In this document: one piece after another, positions 1 through 5,557 of the stretch
Position numbering within the stretch: position 1 is the first letter of the stretch
Layout of the letters: each line of letters begins with the position of its first letter
Assembly: GCA_004356685.1 (NCBI GenBank)
Contig: SMWS01000159.1
Coordinates: 1-7,025, forward strand
DNA length: 7,025 nucleotides
Source: Deltaproteobacteria bacterium
Lineage (GTDB): Bacteria; Desulfobacterota_D; UBA1144; Nemesobacterales; N074bin48
Reading direction: 5' to 3'
Position numbers and translations under genes: made by a program
The notes under the pieces: model-generated
The model's database searches: none
Told to the model about the DNA's origin: nothing
The model's input: only the letters and a program-made list of their open reading frames with translations

Positions 1-358
1 CGATAGTTTCATTTATTGCTACGTCTTTGTCTATATAAGTATCGGTAGTTGGAATGTAGGCTTCTGGCTGGTAATAATCATAATAGCTTACAAAATAGTG
101 TACTGAATTTTGAGGGAAAAGCTCTTCAAATTCTCCGTAAAGCTGGGCTGCAAGAGTTTTATTGTGTGCAATTATTAAAGTAGGAATCTCAATATTATTT
201 ATAACATTTGCTATGGTAAACGTCTTTCCGCTTCCAGTAACCCCTAGAAGAACTTGATGTTTCTTTTTGGATAGCAGGCCACTGATAAGTTGTTCAATTG
301 CACGGGGCTGATCGCCTTGTGGTTCATATTTGGTGGTTAAATTAAATAACTTTTCCAC
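1..358 (-). CDS. uvrB: UvrABC excinuclease subunit B, N-terminal part (cut by window edge)
   Basis: UvrB is the DNA-damage-verifying helicase-like subunit of nucleotide excision repair; UvrA loads it at lesions and UvrC then incises. The 119 codons visible begin MEKLFNLTTKYEPQGDQPRA, the typical UvrB opening. Walker A is GVTGSGKT at residues 39-46, followed by AHNKTLAAQLY (64-74). The damage-probing beta-hairpin starts with SYYDYYQPEAYIP at 91-103, so the key tyrosines fall at 92, 93, 95 and 96 as in characterised UvrB proteins. The product should be roughly 660 residues, so about four fifths lies beyond base 1. The start is a GTG, chosen because an in-frame TAA lies four codons upstream and no other start fits the family N-terminus. 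There is no Shine-Dalgarno sequence. The gene lies 55 nt downstream of the Spy-like gene on the same strand, probably with its own promoter. I see no LexA-type box in that gap. Identification is secure. Confidence 0.97.
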   Translation of the reverse strand, partial: MEKLFNLTTKYEPQGDQPRAIEQLISGLLSKKKHQVLLGVTGSGKTFTIANVINNIEIPTLIIAHNKTLAAQLYGEFEELFPQNSVHYFVSYYDYYQPEAYIPTTDTYIDKDVAINETI

Positions 359-383
359 AAAATCGTATTAAGAATTTAGATAT

Positions 384-413
384 ATACTAAAATTTAAAGG
401 TAAAGCTAGTCAA
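384..413 (-). promoter_or_regulatory. Candidate promoter for uvrB
   Basis: On the minus strand, a -35-like TTGACT (408-413) directly follows the stop codon of the Spy-like gene. After an 18-nt spacer comes a -10-like TAGTAT (384-389), 4 of 6 matches to consensus. Transcription would start near 377, leaving a leader of about 19 nt before the GTG. The -35 is good and the -10 is mediocre in AT-rich DNA, so this is a tentative call. Confidence 0.35.
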
Positions 414-824
414 CTACTTTTTATGTTTTCTATTAGACCAGATATTATACAGTATCTTTCTCTGCTCGGGGTTAAGTAGTTCTCTAATCTCGAGTTGCAT
501 ATTACGATGTTTTTTTCTCAATTGCAGTTTTAATAAATCAACTTCCTCTGCCAATTCATTAATGTCGGCTCTGTTAGCCTCTGGATCTTTTAATTTTTGA
601 TTTAATTCTTTTTCTTTAATTAATAAACTTCTTTTCTTCTCGTTTAACTTACCCTTATGTAAATTAAATATTTGTTCAATACTCTGAACTTGGCCAGATG
701 TTAGCTGCAGCTTATTTACTATCTCTTTATTTTTCCACCATTTGCCCATTCCTCCTGCAAAAACCGATATTTGAGATAACAGTAAAATCATAATAATCAA
801 ATACGGTATTTTAGAAATCCTCAA
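414..824 (-). CDS. Spy/CpxP-like small exported protein (LTxxQ motif family)
   Basis: A 136-residue protein with an N-terminal signal peptide: basic MRISK, hydrophobic stretch to about residue 20, and likely cleavage after VFA (21-23). The mature part is highly charged and predicted helical or coiled, with two LTxxQ-type motifs, LTSGQ at 41-45 and LNPEQ at 117-121. This is the hallmark of the Spy/CpxP/heavy-metal-sensor (CnrX/ZraP-like) superfamily. Known members are periplasmic chaperones or stress and metal sensors, often controlled by envelope-stress systems. Here it is the third gene of a sigma/anti-sigma operon, 4 nt after the anti-sigma stop, so it is probably an effector or a modulator of that system (inference). 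An ATG at 872 would add 16 charged residues ahead of the signal peptide and lie inside the anti-sigma gene. The TTG at 822-824 is preferred because a full AAGGAGG sits 9 nt upstream. Metal ligands are not obvious. Subfamily is uncertain. Confidence 0.8.
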   Translation of the reverse strand: MRISKIPYLIIMILLLSQISVFAGGMGKWWKNKEIVNKLQLTSGQVQSIEQIFNLHKGKLNEKKRSLLIKEKELNQKLKDPEANRADINELAEEVDLLKLQLRKKHRNMQLEIRELLNPEQRKILYNIWSNRKHKK

Positions 825-828
825 AGCT

Positions 829-1314
829 TTATCCCTCCTTAGGTTCTTCTTCCAGATCATACCAGAGTCCATAAATTTTTAGCGACTCATAGCCTTCTAC
901 CGAAATAATATCATTAATTTCTAATAAAAATATATTATCTCTTGCATCTTCATCCGATGTTGGTGAAGTTGTAGATGTCCTATACATATTTACTATGAGC
1001 AGGCTGCAAAATAAAGCAACCGCAAGTGACGGTACAACAAAAGCCGTCTTTATCCCTTTGAAAAATCCCAGTACTCCTTTGTTGCTATTTAACTCAGTTT
1101 CATCAATTTTATTCCAGAATTTACTTACGTAATTGTTCTGCGGTTCAATTTCCTCCCAGTTATCAAGAAGCTTGGATAACTTGTTATTTTCCAAATAATA
1201 GTTATTGCAATCATTGCAGCTGCCAATATGCTTATTAACAGCCGACAACTCTTCACTGCCTAAGAGTTCTGTTTTAAAATCATCATAAAGGGCTTTTATA
1301 TCATCACATTTCAT
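829..1314 (-). CDS. Membrane-anchored anti-sigma factor with zinc-binding (ZAS / zf-HC2) domain
   Basis: A 161-residue protein directly downstream of an ECF sigma gene. Its N-terminus carries the zinc-binding anti-sigma pattern C3 - H29-x3-C33-x2-C36 (KHIGSCNDC), which in characterised ZAS proteins binds and occludes the cognate sigma factor. One transmembrane helix lies at about 89-110 (TAFVVPSLAVALFCSLLIV). A short acidic tail (about 111-161, ending EEEPKEG) follows, presumably outside the cytoplasmic membrane and available for sensing or proteolytic control (inference). Its start overlaps the last 11 nt of the sigma gene, and a GGTGGAG-type ribosome binding site precedes the ATG, indicating translational coupling and matched expression. 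The C-terminal domain resembles no family I recognise, so the inducing signal is unknown. Anti-sigma assignment is firm from motif plus context. Confidence 0.92.
   Translation of the reverse strand: MKCDDIKALYDDFKTELLGSEELSAVNKHIGSCNDCNNYYLENNKLSKLLDNWEEIEPQNNYVSKFWNKIDETELNSNKGVLGFFKGIKTAFVVPSLAVALFCSLLIVNMYRTSTTSPTSDEDARDNIFLLEINDIISVEGYESLKIYGLWYDLEEEPKEG
834..840 (-). promoter_or_regulatory. Strong ribosome binding site that fixes a TTG start
   Basis: AAGGAGG on the minus strand lies 9 nt upstream of the TTG at 822-824 and overlaps the last codons of the anti-sigma gene. It is the best Shine-Dalgarno match in the window. It argues against the in-frame ATGs at 872 and 860, which would place extra charged residues before the signal peptide. 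Confidence 0.85.
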
Positions 1315-1882
1315 CTATCTCCACCTCTGCCAAATAGGGTTTTAATTTATCAATTAATTTCATCCTGCCCCTGTATACATATGTCTTGACAGCGCCAACA
1401 GTACAATCAAGCGTCTGAGCAACTTCATCGTAAGAAAGCTGTTCGTACTTACAAAGCATAATTGCCGACCTTTCCTTTTCAGAAAGTGTATTCATTGCAT
1501 CAAAAATCATCTTTTTAATTTCACTTCTATATCTCACATGCAACTGATCTACAGACTTTTCATCTTCCAGTGAACCAACGTTTTGTTGGACTTCATCAAG
1601 ACTGGATGCATATTTTTTTGCTCTAGTAGCAACTTCTGTCAGGCACAGATTCGTAGCAATTTTATATAGCCAAGTAGAAAATTTTGCTTCAGGTCTATAG
1701 TTTTTGACCGATCTGTGTACTCTCATAAATATTTCCTGTGTTAAGTCTTCAGATGTTTCACGATTGTTGGTATATCTGTATACATAATTCAAAATCTTAT
1801 TATAATATCTTTTCAAGATTTCAGAAAATGCACTATCGTCTCCGCTTTTCACTCTCAAAATTAAATCTATATCGCTTTCCAT
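1304..1882 (-). CDS. ECF-type (group 4) RNA polymerase sigma factor, RpoE-like
   Basis: A 192-residue sigma-70-family protein of typical ECF length, with only regions 2 and 4. Region 2 spans about 20-88 and includes EDLTQEIFMRVHRSV (45-59) and the -10-reading segment FSTWLYKIATNLC (68-80). Region 4 spans about 120-182, with LSEKERSAIML (133-143) and the helix-turn-helix LSYDEVAQTLDCTVGAVKT (149-167) followed by VYRGRMKL. It would direct RNA polymerase to a stress regulon, held inactive by the downstream zinc-finger anti-sigma factor. The ATG is chosen because the protein then begins ESDIDLILRVKSGDDSAF, the normal start of this family. No clear ribosome binding site precedes it. It probably activates its own operon. 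The gene is divergent from the cobA-hemD fusion. The specific ECF group cannot be assigned by eye. Confidence 0.95.
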   Translation of the reverse strand: MESDIDLILRVKSGDDSAFSEILKRYYNKILNYVYRYTNNRETSEDLTQEIFMRVHRSVKNYRPEAKFSTWLYKIATNLCLTEVATRAKKYASSLDEVQQNVGSLEDEKSVDQLHVRYRSEIKKMIFDAMNTLSEKERSAIMLCKYEQLSYDEVAQTLDCTVGAVKTYVYRGRMKLIDKLKPYLAEVEIDEM

Positions 1883-1909
1883 CAGGTAAACATCTTACAT
1901 AAATTTTAT

Positions 1910-1932
1910 AACTATAGAAATTCTAAATAGTT
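1910..1932. repeat. Imperfect inverted repeat in the sigma/cobA-hemD divergent region
   Basis: The sequence AACTATAGAA / TTCTAAATAGTT forms two arms that pair over 10 positions with a 2-nt bulge and a 3-nt loop. It would lie in the 5' leader of the sigma mRNA if the ECF-type promoter is right. It could be a small hairpin, an operator half-site pair, or chance in AT-rich DNA. Confidence 0.25.
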
Positions 1933-1956
1933 ACGGATAGTTAAAAAAATATTTCC
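1930..1956 (-). promoter_or_regulatory. Candidate ECF-type autoregulatory promoter
   Basis: Upstream of the sigma gene, the minus strand has GGAAAT (1951-1956), a 15-nt AT-rich spacer, and CGTAAC (1930-1935). This resembles the GGAAC / CGT layout of many RpoE-like ECF promoters and would give a leader of about 40 nt. ECF sigma factors commonly transcribe their own operon. The match is partial (GGAAAT rather than GGAACT), so confidence is low. Confidence 0.35.
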
Positions 1957-2021
1957 ATTATCTAATTCCCGATTTAAAATAGTTTTTTATCTAAATAGTA
2001 TTATATTTATAAATCAAAGTT

Positions 2022-2027
2022 TATAAT
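2022..2027 (+). promoter_or_regulatory. Candidate -10 element close to the cobA-hemD start
   Basis: A perfect TATAAT ends 10 nt before the ATG at 2038, with no convincing -35 at 16-18 nt upstream. If used, the mRNA would have a leader of only a few bases, which would agree with the absence of a Shine-Dalgarno sequence. Such hexamers are common by chance in DNA this AT-rich. Confidence 0.3.
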
Positions 2028-2037
2028 TTATAACTTT

Positions 2038-3558
2038 ATGAGAAATAAAGGAAAAGTATACCTAATTGGAGCAGGTCCAGGAGATCCCGGCCTCATAACT
2101 CTAAAAGCACAGCGGTGCTTAAACATAGCCGATATTATAGTTTACGACTACCTTGTAAATACTAAACTATTGGAAAATAAAAAACCAAATGCTGAAATCA
2201 TATATGTAGGCAAAAAAAGCGGTCATAAAGAACTATCTCAGGATAAGATAAATAAACTGCTTATTAAACATGCTATAGACGGAAAAATTGTAGCCCGCCT
2301 TAAGGGTGGCGATCCTTTTATTTTTGGAAGAGGGGCAGAAGAAGCAATCATACTAAGTGAAAACAATATCTCTTTTGAAGTAATACCCGGAGTAAGCTCA
2401 TTTTATGCAGTACCAGAATATGCGGGAATTCCCCTGACTCACAGGGATATTTCTTCAACATTAGCGGTAATTACAGGTCATGAAAACCCCCAAAAAAGTA
2501 GATCAAACATACCATGGGCTTCACTTTCCAAAATAAGCACTCTAGTTTTTTTGATGGGTATAACAAACCTTGGTGAAATTGTTAAAAAATTAATAAAGAA
2601 CGGTAAAAAACCACAAACCCCAACAGCAATCATTACATGGGGAACATATCCGGAGCAAATAACAATTACAGGTACCTTGGATGATATAATCAAAAAATCA
2701 GAAGAAAACATGATTAGTCCACCAGGAATTTTGATAATCGGTGAAGTAGTAAAATATAGAGAGCAGATAAAATGGTTTGAAAAAAAGCCTCTTTACGGAA
2801 AAAAAATACTTATAACACGGCCTACAGATCAAGCAAAAAGCTTTATAGACAAATTAAATGACCTAGGCGCACAAACTATAGAGTTTCCTACCATTGAAAT
2901 ATGCCCCCCTTCTTCATGGAAAAAGTTAGATAAGTCGCTAAAAGAACTATCAGATACAAGCTGGATAATATTTACAAGCACAAACGGTGTTAAGTTTTTC
3001 TTTAAGAGATTTTTTGAACAAAAATTAAATATTAAATCACTTTTTAATACTAAATTTGCCGTTATTGGTGAAAAAACAAAAGAGAGTTTAAATAAATTTA
3101 GGTTATCTGCAGATTTAATTCCTAAAGAATATAGGGCAGAGGGTCTTATAGAACAATTTAATTCTATAGACTTAATCGGCAAAAAAGTGCTTATTCCAAG
3201 GGCAAAAGAAGCAAGAGACATACTTGCTCAAAAGCTTGAGAGACTCGGAGCAAATGTAGAAGTAATTACTGTTTATGAAAATAAAAAACCTGATAATCTT
3301 AATTCCAAAAAACTAATTAGTGACATAAAAAAATGCAATATAGACGTAATCACATTTACAAGCCCTTCAACTGTCAGTAATTTCTATTCAGTCTTTAAAC
3401 CAAATGAAAAATCATTTAAAGATTGTATTATTGCTTCCATCGGCCCCATTACTAATCACGCATTAAACGAACATGGGGTACAAGCCGATATTACTCCAAC
3501 AAAATATACAACGGACAGTCTTATTGAAGAATTATTAAATCACTATAACAAAAACTAA
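2038..3558 (+). CDS. cobA-hemD: Bifunctional uroporphyrinogen-III C-methyltransferase / uroporphyrinogen-III synthase (CobA-HemD fusion)
   Basis: A 506-residue cytoplasmic tetrapyrrole enzyme. The N-terminal SUMT domain (about 5-245) makes precorrin-2 from uroporphyrinogen III using SAM. It shows YLIGAGPGDPGLIT (8-21), YDYLV (36-40), ARLKGGDPFIFGRGAEE (86-102), VIPGVSS (115-121), PLTHRD (132-137) and PTAIITWGT (195-203). The C-terminal HemD domain (about 253-503) cyclises hydroxymethylbilane to uroporphyrinogen III, with ITRP (259-262), FTSTNGV (312-318), AEGL (367-370), VYEN (412-415), FTSPSTV (440-446), SIGPIT (467-472) and KYTTDSLIE (489-497). Uroporphyrinogen III feeds heme, and precorrin-2 feeds siroheme or cobalamin. 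This fusion order is known in several phyla, including clostridia and delta-proteobacteria. No other heme or B12 gene is visible nearby and no cobalamin riboswitch precedes it. No Shine-Dalgarno precedes the ATG. The start is supported because the Rossmann-like strand begins immediately after it. Confidence 0.95.
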   Translation: MRNKGKVYLIGAGPGDPGLITLKAQRCLNIADIIVYDYLVNTKLLENKKPNAEIIYVGKKSGHKELSQDKINKLLIKHAIDGKIVARLKGGDPFIFGRGAEEAIILSENNISFEVIPGVSSFYAVPEYAGIPLTHRDISSTLAVITGHENPQKSRSNIPWASLSKISTLVFLMGITNLGEIVKKLIKNGKKPQTPTAIITWGTYPEQITITGTLDDIIKKSEENMISPPGILIIGEVVKYREQIKWFEKKPLYGKKILITRPTDQAKSFIDKLNDLGAQTIEFPTIEICPPSSWKKLDKSLKELSDTSWIIFTSTNGVKFFFKRFFEQKLNIKSLFNTKFAVIGEKTKESLNKFRLSADLIPKEYRAEGLIEQFNSIDLIGKKVLIPRAKEARDILAQKLERLGANVEVITVYENKKPDNLNSKKLISDIKKCNIDVITFTSPSTVSNFYSVFKPNEKSFKDCIIASIGPITNHALNEHGVQADITPTKYTTDSLIEELLNHYNKN

Positions 3559-3564
3559 ATAATG

Positions 3565-3593
3565 CTGTATATATGATGAGTTACAGTATATAC
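3565..3593. repeat. Overlapping inverted repeats just after cobA-hemD
   Basis: GTATATA (3567-3573) pairs perfectly with TATATAC (3587-3593) across a 13-nt loop. CTGTA (3565-3569) can instead pair with TACAG (3582-3586), so the two helices exclude each other. The element sits 7 nt after the stop codon. There is no U run behind it, so it is not a standard intrinsic terminator. It could stabilise the mRNA end or be chance. Confidence 0.3.
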
Positions 3594-3701
3594 ATTAACA
3601 CTATATTAATAATTGTTTATATATTTGAATTATATGAAGTTAGATATCAATAAAACAATACAACCTACTAATATTATTAAATAATCTTCTTAACAATTAA
3701 G

Positions 3702-4418
3702 ATGCCAAGATTTAAAGTAAAAGAACAACAAATTATCGGCAGAAAGGTAACAATATCGGGTACTGACTACAAGCATATAGTTAAAGTACTTAGAATTAAA
3801 CCAGATAACAAGATTATCTTATTTGATAGTAAAGGCACAGAATATGACTGCATTGTTAAAGATATCTTTAATAAAGAACTTGTAGCTGAAATCATTAATA
3901 AATATGAAATTAATAGGGAATCACATCTAAATATTTCGCTTTTTCAGGGAATTACTAAAGGTGACAAAATGGATTTAATAGTGCAAAAAGCAACAGAGCT
4001 TGGTGTAAACTCCATTTATCCTGTAGCTACAGAAAGATCAGAGGTAAGAAATACGAATAAAATATCCCGGTGGCAAAAGATAGCAGATGAATCCATAAAG
4101 CAATGCGGAAGAACTAATAGCCCTTCAGTCAATACTGAAATAAAATTTAACGAGCTATTTGATATACAAAAATCAGACTTAAACTTAATCTTTTATGAAA
4201 ATGAAAAATCTTTAAAAATTAAAAATCTTAAAAATAATAAAAACATCAATTCTGTTTCAATCTTGATCGGCCCAGAAGGTGGTTTTTCAGAAAATGAGGT
4301 AAAAATTGCTGAATTAAATAATTTTAAATCCATTGGTGTCGGACCAAGAATTTTAAGGTCAGAAACTGCCAGCATTGCGGCTATTACTTTATTACAGCAT
4401 CATTTTGGAGATATTTAA
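3702..4418 (+). CDS. rsmE: 16S rRNA (uracil-1498-N3)-methyltransferase RsmE
   Basis: A 238-residue SPOUT-class, SAM-dependent methyltransferase that methylates U1498 (E. coli numbering) in the decoding region of 16S rRNA in the small subunit. The N-terminal PUA-like RNA-binding part (about 1-70) contains HIVKVLRIKPDNKIILFD (25-42). The SPOUT domain carries KGDKMDLIVQKATELGV (86-102), ERS (111-113), the W-x2-I-x3-S-x2-QC-x-R segment (124-137), the SAM-knot loop IGPEGGFSENEV (189-200) and GPRILRSETA (214-223). Length is normal for the family. The ATG at 3702 gives the expected MPRF-type N-terminus. No Shine-Dalgarno is present upstream. RsmE is often next to prmA in other bacteria; here it lies 143 nt after cobA-hemD and 67 nt before the kinase/nuclease-like gene. 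Identification is secure. Confidence 0.95.
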   Translation: MPRFKVKEQQIIGRKVTISGTDYKHIVKVLRIKPDNKIILFDSKGTEYDCIVKDIFNKELVAEIINKYEINRESHLNISLFQGITKGDKMDLIVQKATELGVNSIYPVATERSEVRNTNKISRWQKIADESIKQCGRTNSPSVNTEIKFNELFDIQKSDLNLIFYENEKSLKIKNLKNNKNINSVSILIGPEGGFSENEVKIAELNNFKSIGVGPRILRSETASIAAITLLQHHFGDI

Positions 4419-4430
4419 TTTATAGTTCCT

Positions 4431-4442
4431 ACAAATATTTGT
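4431..4442. repeat. 12-bp perfect palindrome between rsmE and the next gene
   Basis: ACAAATATTTGT is a perfect palindrome 12 nt after the rsmE stop and is followed by a short T run. It could be an operator for the downstream gene or a very weak terminator (4-bp stem). AT-rich palindromes of this size occur by chance fairly often. Confidence 0.25.
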
Positions 4443-4465
4443 TTTCATTTATTATAAACAGACCG

Positions 4466-4471
4466 TAGAAT
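4466..4471 (+). promoter_or_regulatory. Candidate -10 element for the kinase/nuclease-like gene
   Basis: TAGAAT ends 14 nt before the ATG at 4486, which would place the transcript start about 8 nt upstream of the ATG and leave no room for a ribosome binding site. A TTTCAT (4443-4448) is 17 nt upstream, only 3 of 6 matches to -35 consensus. Weak evidence. Confidence 0.25.
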
Positions 4472-4485
4472 AACTATCAACAACG

Positions 4486-5388
4486 ATGGCTATTATAACT
4501 TTAACTGAACCAACTGGCCTATTAGGTCATGAAATAGCTGTAAAAGCTGCTCAAAGGCTGGACTTTCTATTAATTGACAGCTCACATGTTATTAGCAAAT
4601 TAACAAAACGGGTTGTAATTGATAATATTAATAAATTAATATCTTCAGAAGACATCCCTCCACAATCTATTAAAAAACTTATTCTAAACCAGGCATTAAA
4701 GCGAAATGTAATTGTTCTAAACCTCGGCGCTGAAATACTTTTTAATAATATTCCAGGAACATTACATATAAAGATTACGTCATCTATAAGTATTAAAGGC
4801 TTACTTCACTTATCTAAAGATAAAAATACAAATTATAAAAAGTTAGTAGAAGCACTATACGGGGTAAAGAGGTTAGAAAGTAAATATTATGATCTGCAGA
4901 TTAAGCTTGATGATCTTGATACCGATTTTGCATTGGAATTAATATTAAAAACTGTAGAAATGAAAGGTATTTTGGGAAAAGCCGGAATTACCTGGAATGC
5001 AATTAACAAACTTAAAAAGAGTATAAACCATAATAAATCAGCAGGCTCCACTACTAATAATTTACATTTTAAGATCCCTGACTTTGCTCACCCCAGCGAA
5101 CGAGAATTTGCAAAAGTATTGGATTACTACCGTATTAAGTGGGAATATGAACCAAAAAGCTTCATTCTTGAAACATACAAAAATGGCGGAATAAAAGAAG
5201 AATTTACACCAGACTTTCACCTTGCCGATCCTGATTTGTATATTGAGCTTACAACCCTTAAACAAAAACTTGTGACTAAAAAAAACCGTAAGATTAGAAA
5301 ATTAAAAGAGTTATACCCTGATGTTAATATTAAGATATTTTACGGTAAAGACTATCAAAAGCTGCTTCATAAATTTGGTATAAAATAA
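4486..5388 (+). CDS. Uncharacterised protein: degenerate cytidylate-kinase-like domain fused to a PD-(D/E)XK-like domain
   Basis: A 300-residue protein, not a named gene to me. The N-terminal half (about 1-165) looks like the cytidylate-kinase-like family: an opening beta strand IITLTEP (3-9), a loop GLLGHEIAVKAAQRL (11-25) where those kinases have G-S-G-G-R-E-I-A, then LLIDSSHVI (28-36), NVIVLNLGAEILFNNIPGTLHIKI (74-97) and YYDLQIKLDDL (134-144). There is no classical GxxxxGK[ST] loop, so phosphotransfer is doubtful. A polar linker (about 172-198) leads to a C-terminal domain with a nuclease-like layout: E206 in a helix, FTPDFHL (240-246, D243), YIELTTLKQ (252-260, E254 and K259), a basic KKNRKIRKLKELYP (265-278) and IKIFYGKDY (282-290). 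This resembles the PD-(D/E)XK fold as used in DUF559/Vsr/TnsA-like proteins. Function is unknown. It lies just before hpt, with the structured RNA converging on its stop codon. Domain calls are by eye. Confidence 0.7.
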   Translation: MAIITLTEPTGLLGHEIAVKAAQRLDFLLIDSSHVISKLTKRVVIDNINKLISSEDIPPQSIKKLILNQALKRNVIVLNLGAEILFNNIPGTLHIKITSSISIKGLLHLSKDKNTNYKKLVEALYGVKRLESKYYDLQIKLDDLDTDFALELILKTVEMKGILGKAGITWNAINKLKKSINHNKSAGSTTNNLHFKIPDFAHPSEREFAKVLDYYRIKWEYEPKSFILETYKNGGIKEEFTPDFHLADPDLYIELTTLKQKLVTKKNRKIRKLKELYPDVNIKIFYGKDYQKLLHKFGIK

Positions 5389-5399
5389 AAAACGATTCC
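5387..5399 (-). terminator. 3' end of the structured RNA: closing helix plus U run
   Basis: The minus strand reads GGAATCG followed by six T (5387-5392). The only strong helix immediately before the U run is the long-range closing stem of the whole RNA; a local CAAG/CTTG hairpin of 4 bp (5400-5411) is an alternative. The U run covers the last bases of the convergent stop codon at 5386-5388. Confidence 0.5.
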
Positions 5400-5551
5400 A
5401 AGTGACCTTGATTAGTATTTGAAAACTGTACCCAGGCTCCGCATCCGCTTCGCCGTTCCCTCTTTCAAGGGTTTTGACCATTTACTGGTCTAACCTACTT
5501 GGTTATTCAGGCCTTTGTTTTCTATTTAATCTTAGCCTCTCGGAATCGCTT
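5387..5551 (-). ncRNA. Structured small RNA of about 165 nt, family not identified
   Basis: The stretch is clearly more GC-rich than its surroundings, codes for nothing, and folds on the minus strand. The 5' and 3' ends pair perfectly (CGATTCC 5542-5548 with GGAATCG 5393-5399). Nested inside are GATTA/TAATC (5527-5531 with 5410-5414), GAAAAC/GTTTTC (5517-5522 with 5421-5426) and AGGC/GCCT (5511-5514 with 5434-5437). The head has three consecutive hairpins, 5492-5504 (4 bp), 5476-5490 (5 bp) and 5458-5471 (4 bp), then a GC-rich arm (about 5438-5457). A good promoter places the transcript start at the closing helix, and the helix ends in a run of six U. Size, promoter and closed ends recall 6S RNA, but the branched head and lack of a clear central bubble do not. 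It does not show the conserved motifs I know for RNase P, SRP, tmRNA or common riboswitches. No minus-strand gene follows, so a trans-acting RNA is likelier than a leader. Confidence 0.72.
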
Positions 5552-5557
5552 ACTTAT

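Noticed and set aside
2478..2711. Minus-strand open frame of 77 codons inside cobA-hemD
   Set aside because: It is antisense to conserved SUMT motifs, has no ribosome binding site and no recognisable protein pattern.
2829..3221. Minus-strand open frame of 130 codons inside cobA-hemD
   Set aside because: It shadows the HemD domain, whose motifs are intact on the plus strand; the translated sequence resembles no family.
4193..4375. Minus-strand open frame of 60 codons inside rsmE
   Set aside because: It is antisense to the conserved SAM-binding knot of RsmE.
5062..5265. Minus-strand open frame of 67 codons inside the kinase/nuclease-like gene
   Set aside because: It shadows the C-terminal domain, which has clear coding character on the plus strand.
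5387..5551. Riboswitch or tmRNA/SRP/RNase P identity for the structured RNA
   Set aside because: The conserved core motifs I know for TPP, cobalamin, FMN, lysine, glycine, c-di-GMP, purine, SRP, tmRNA and RNase P RNAs are absent, and no minus-strand gene follows within reach to be controlled in cis.
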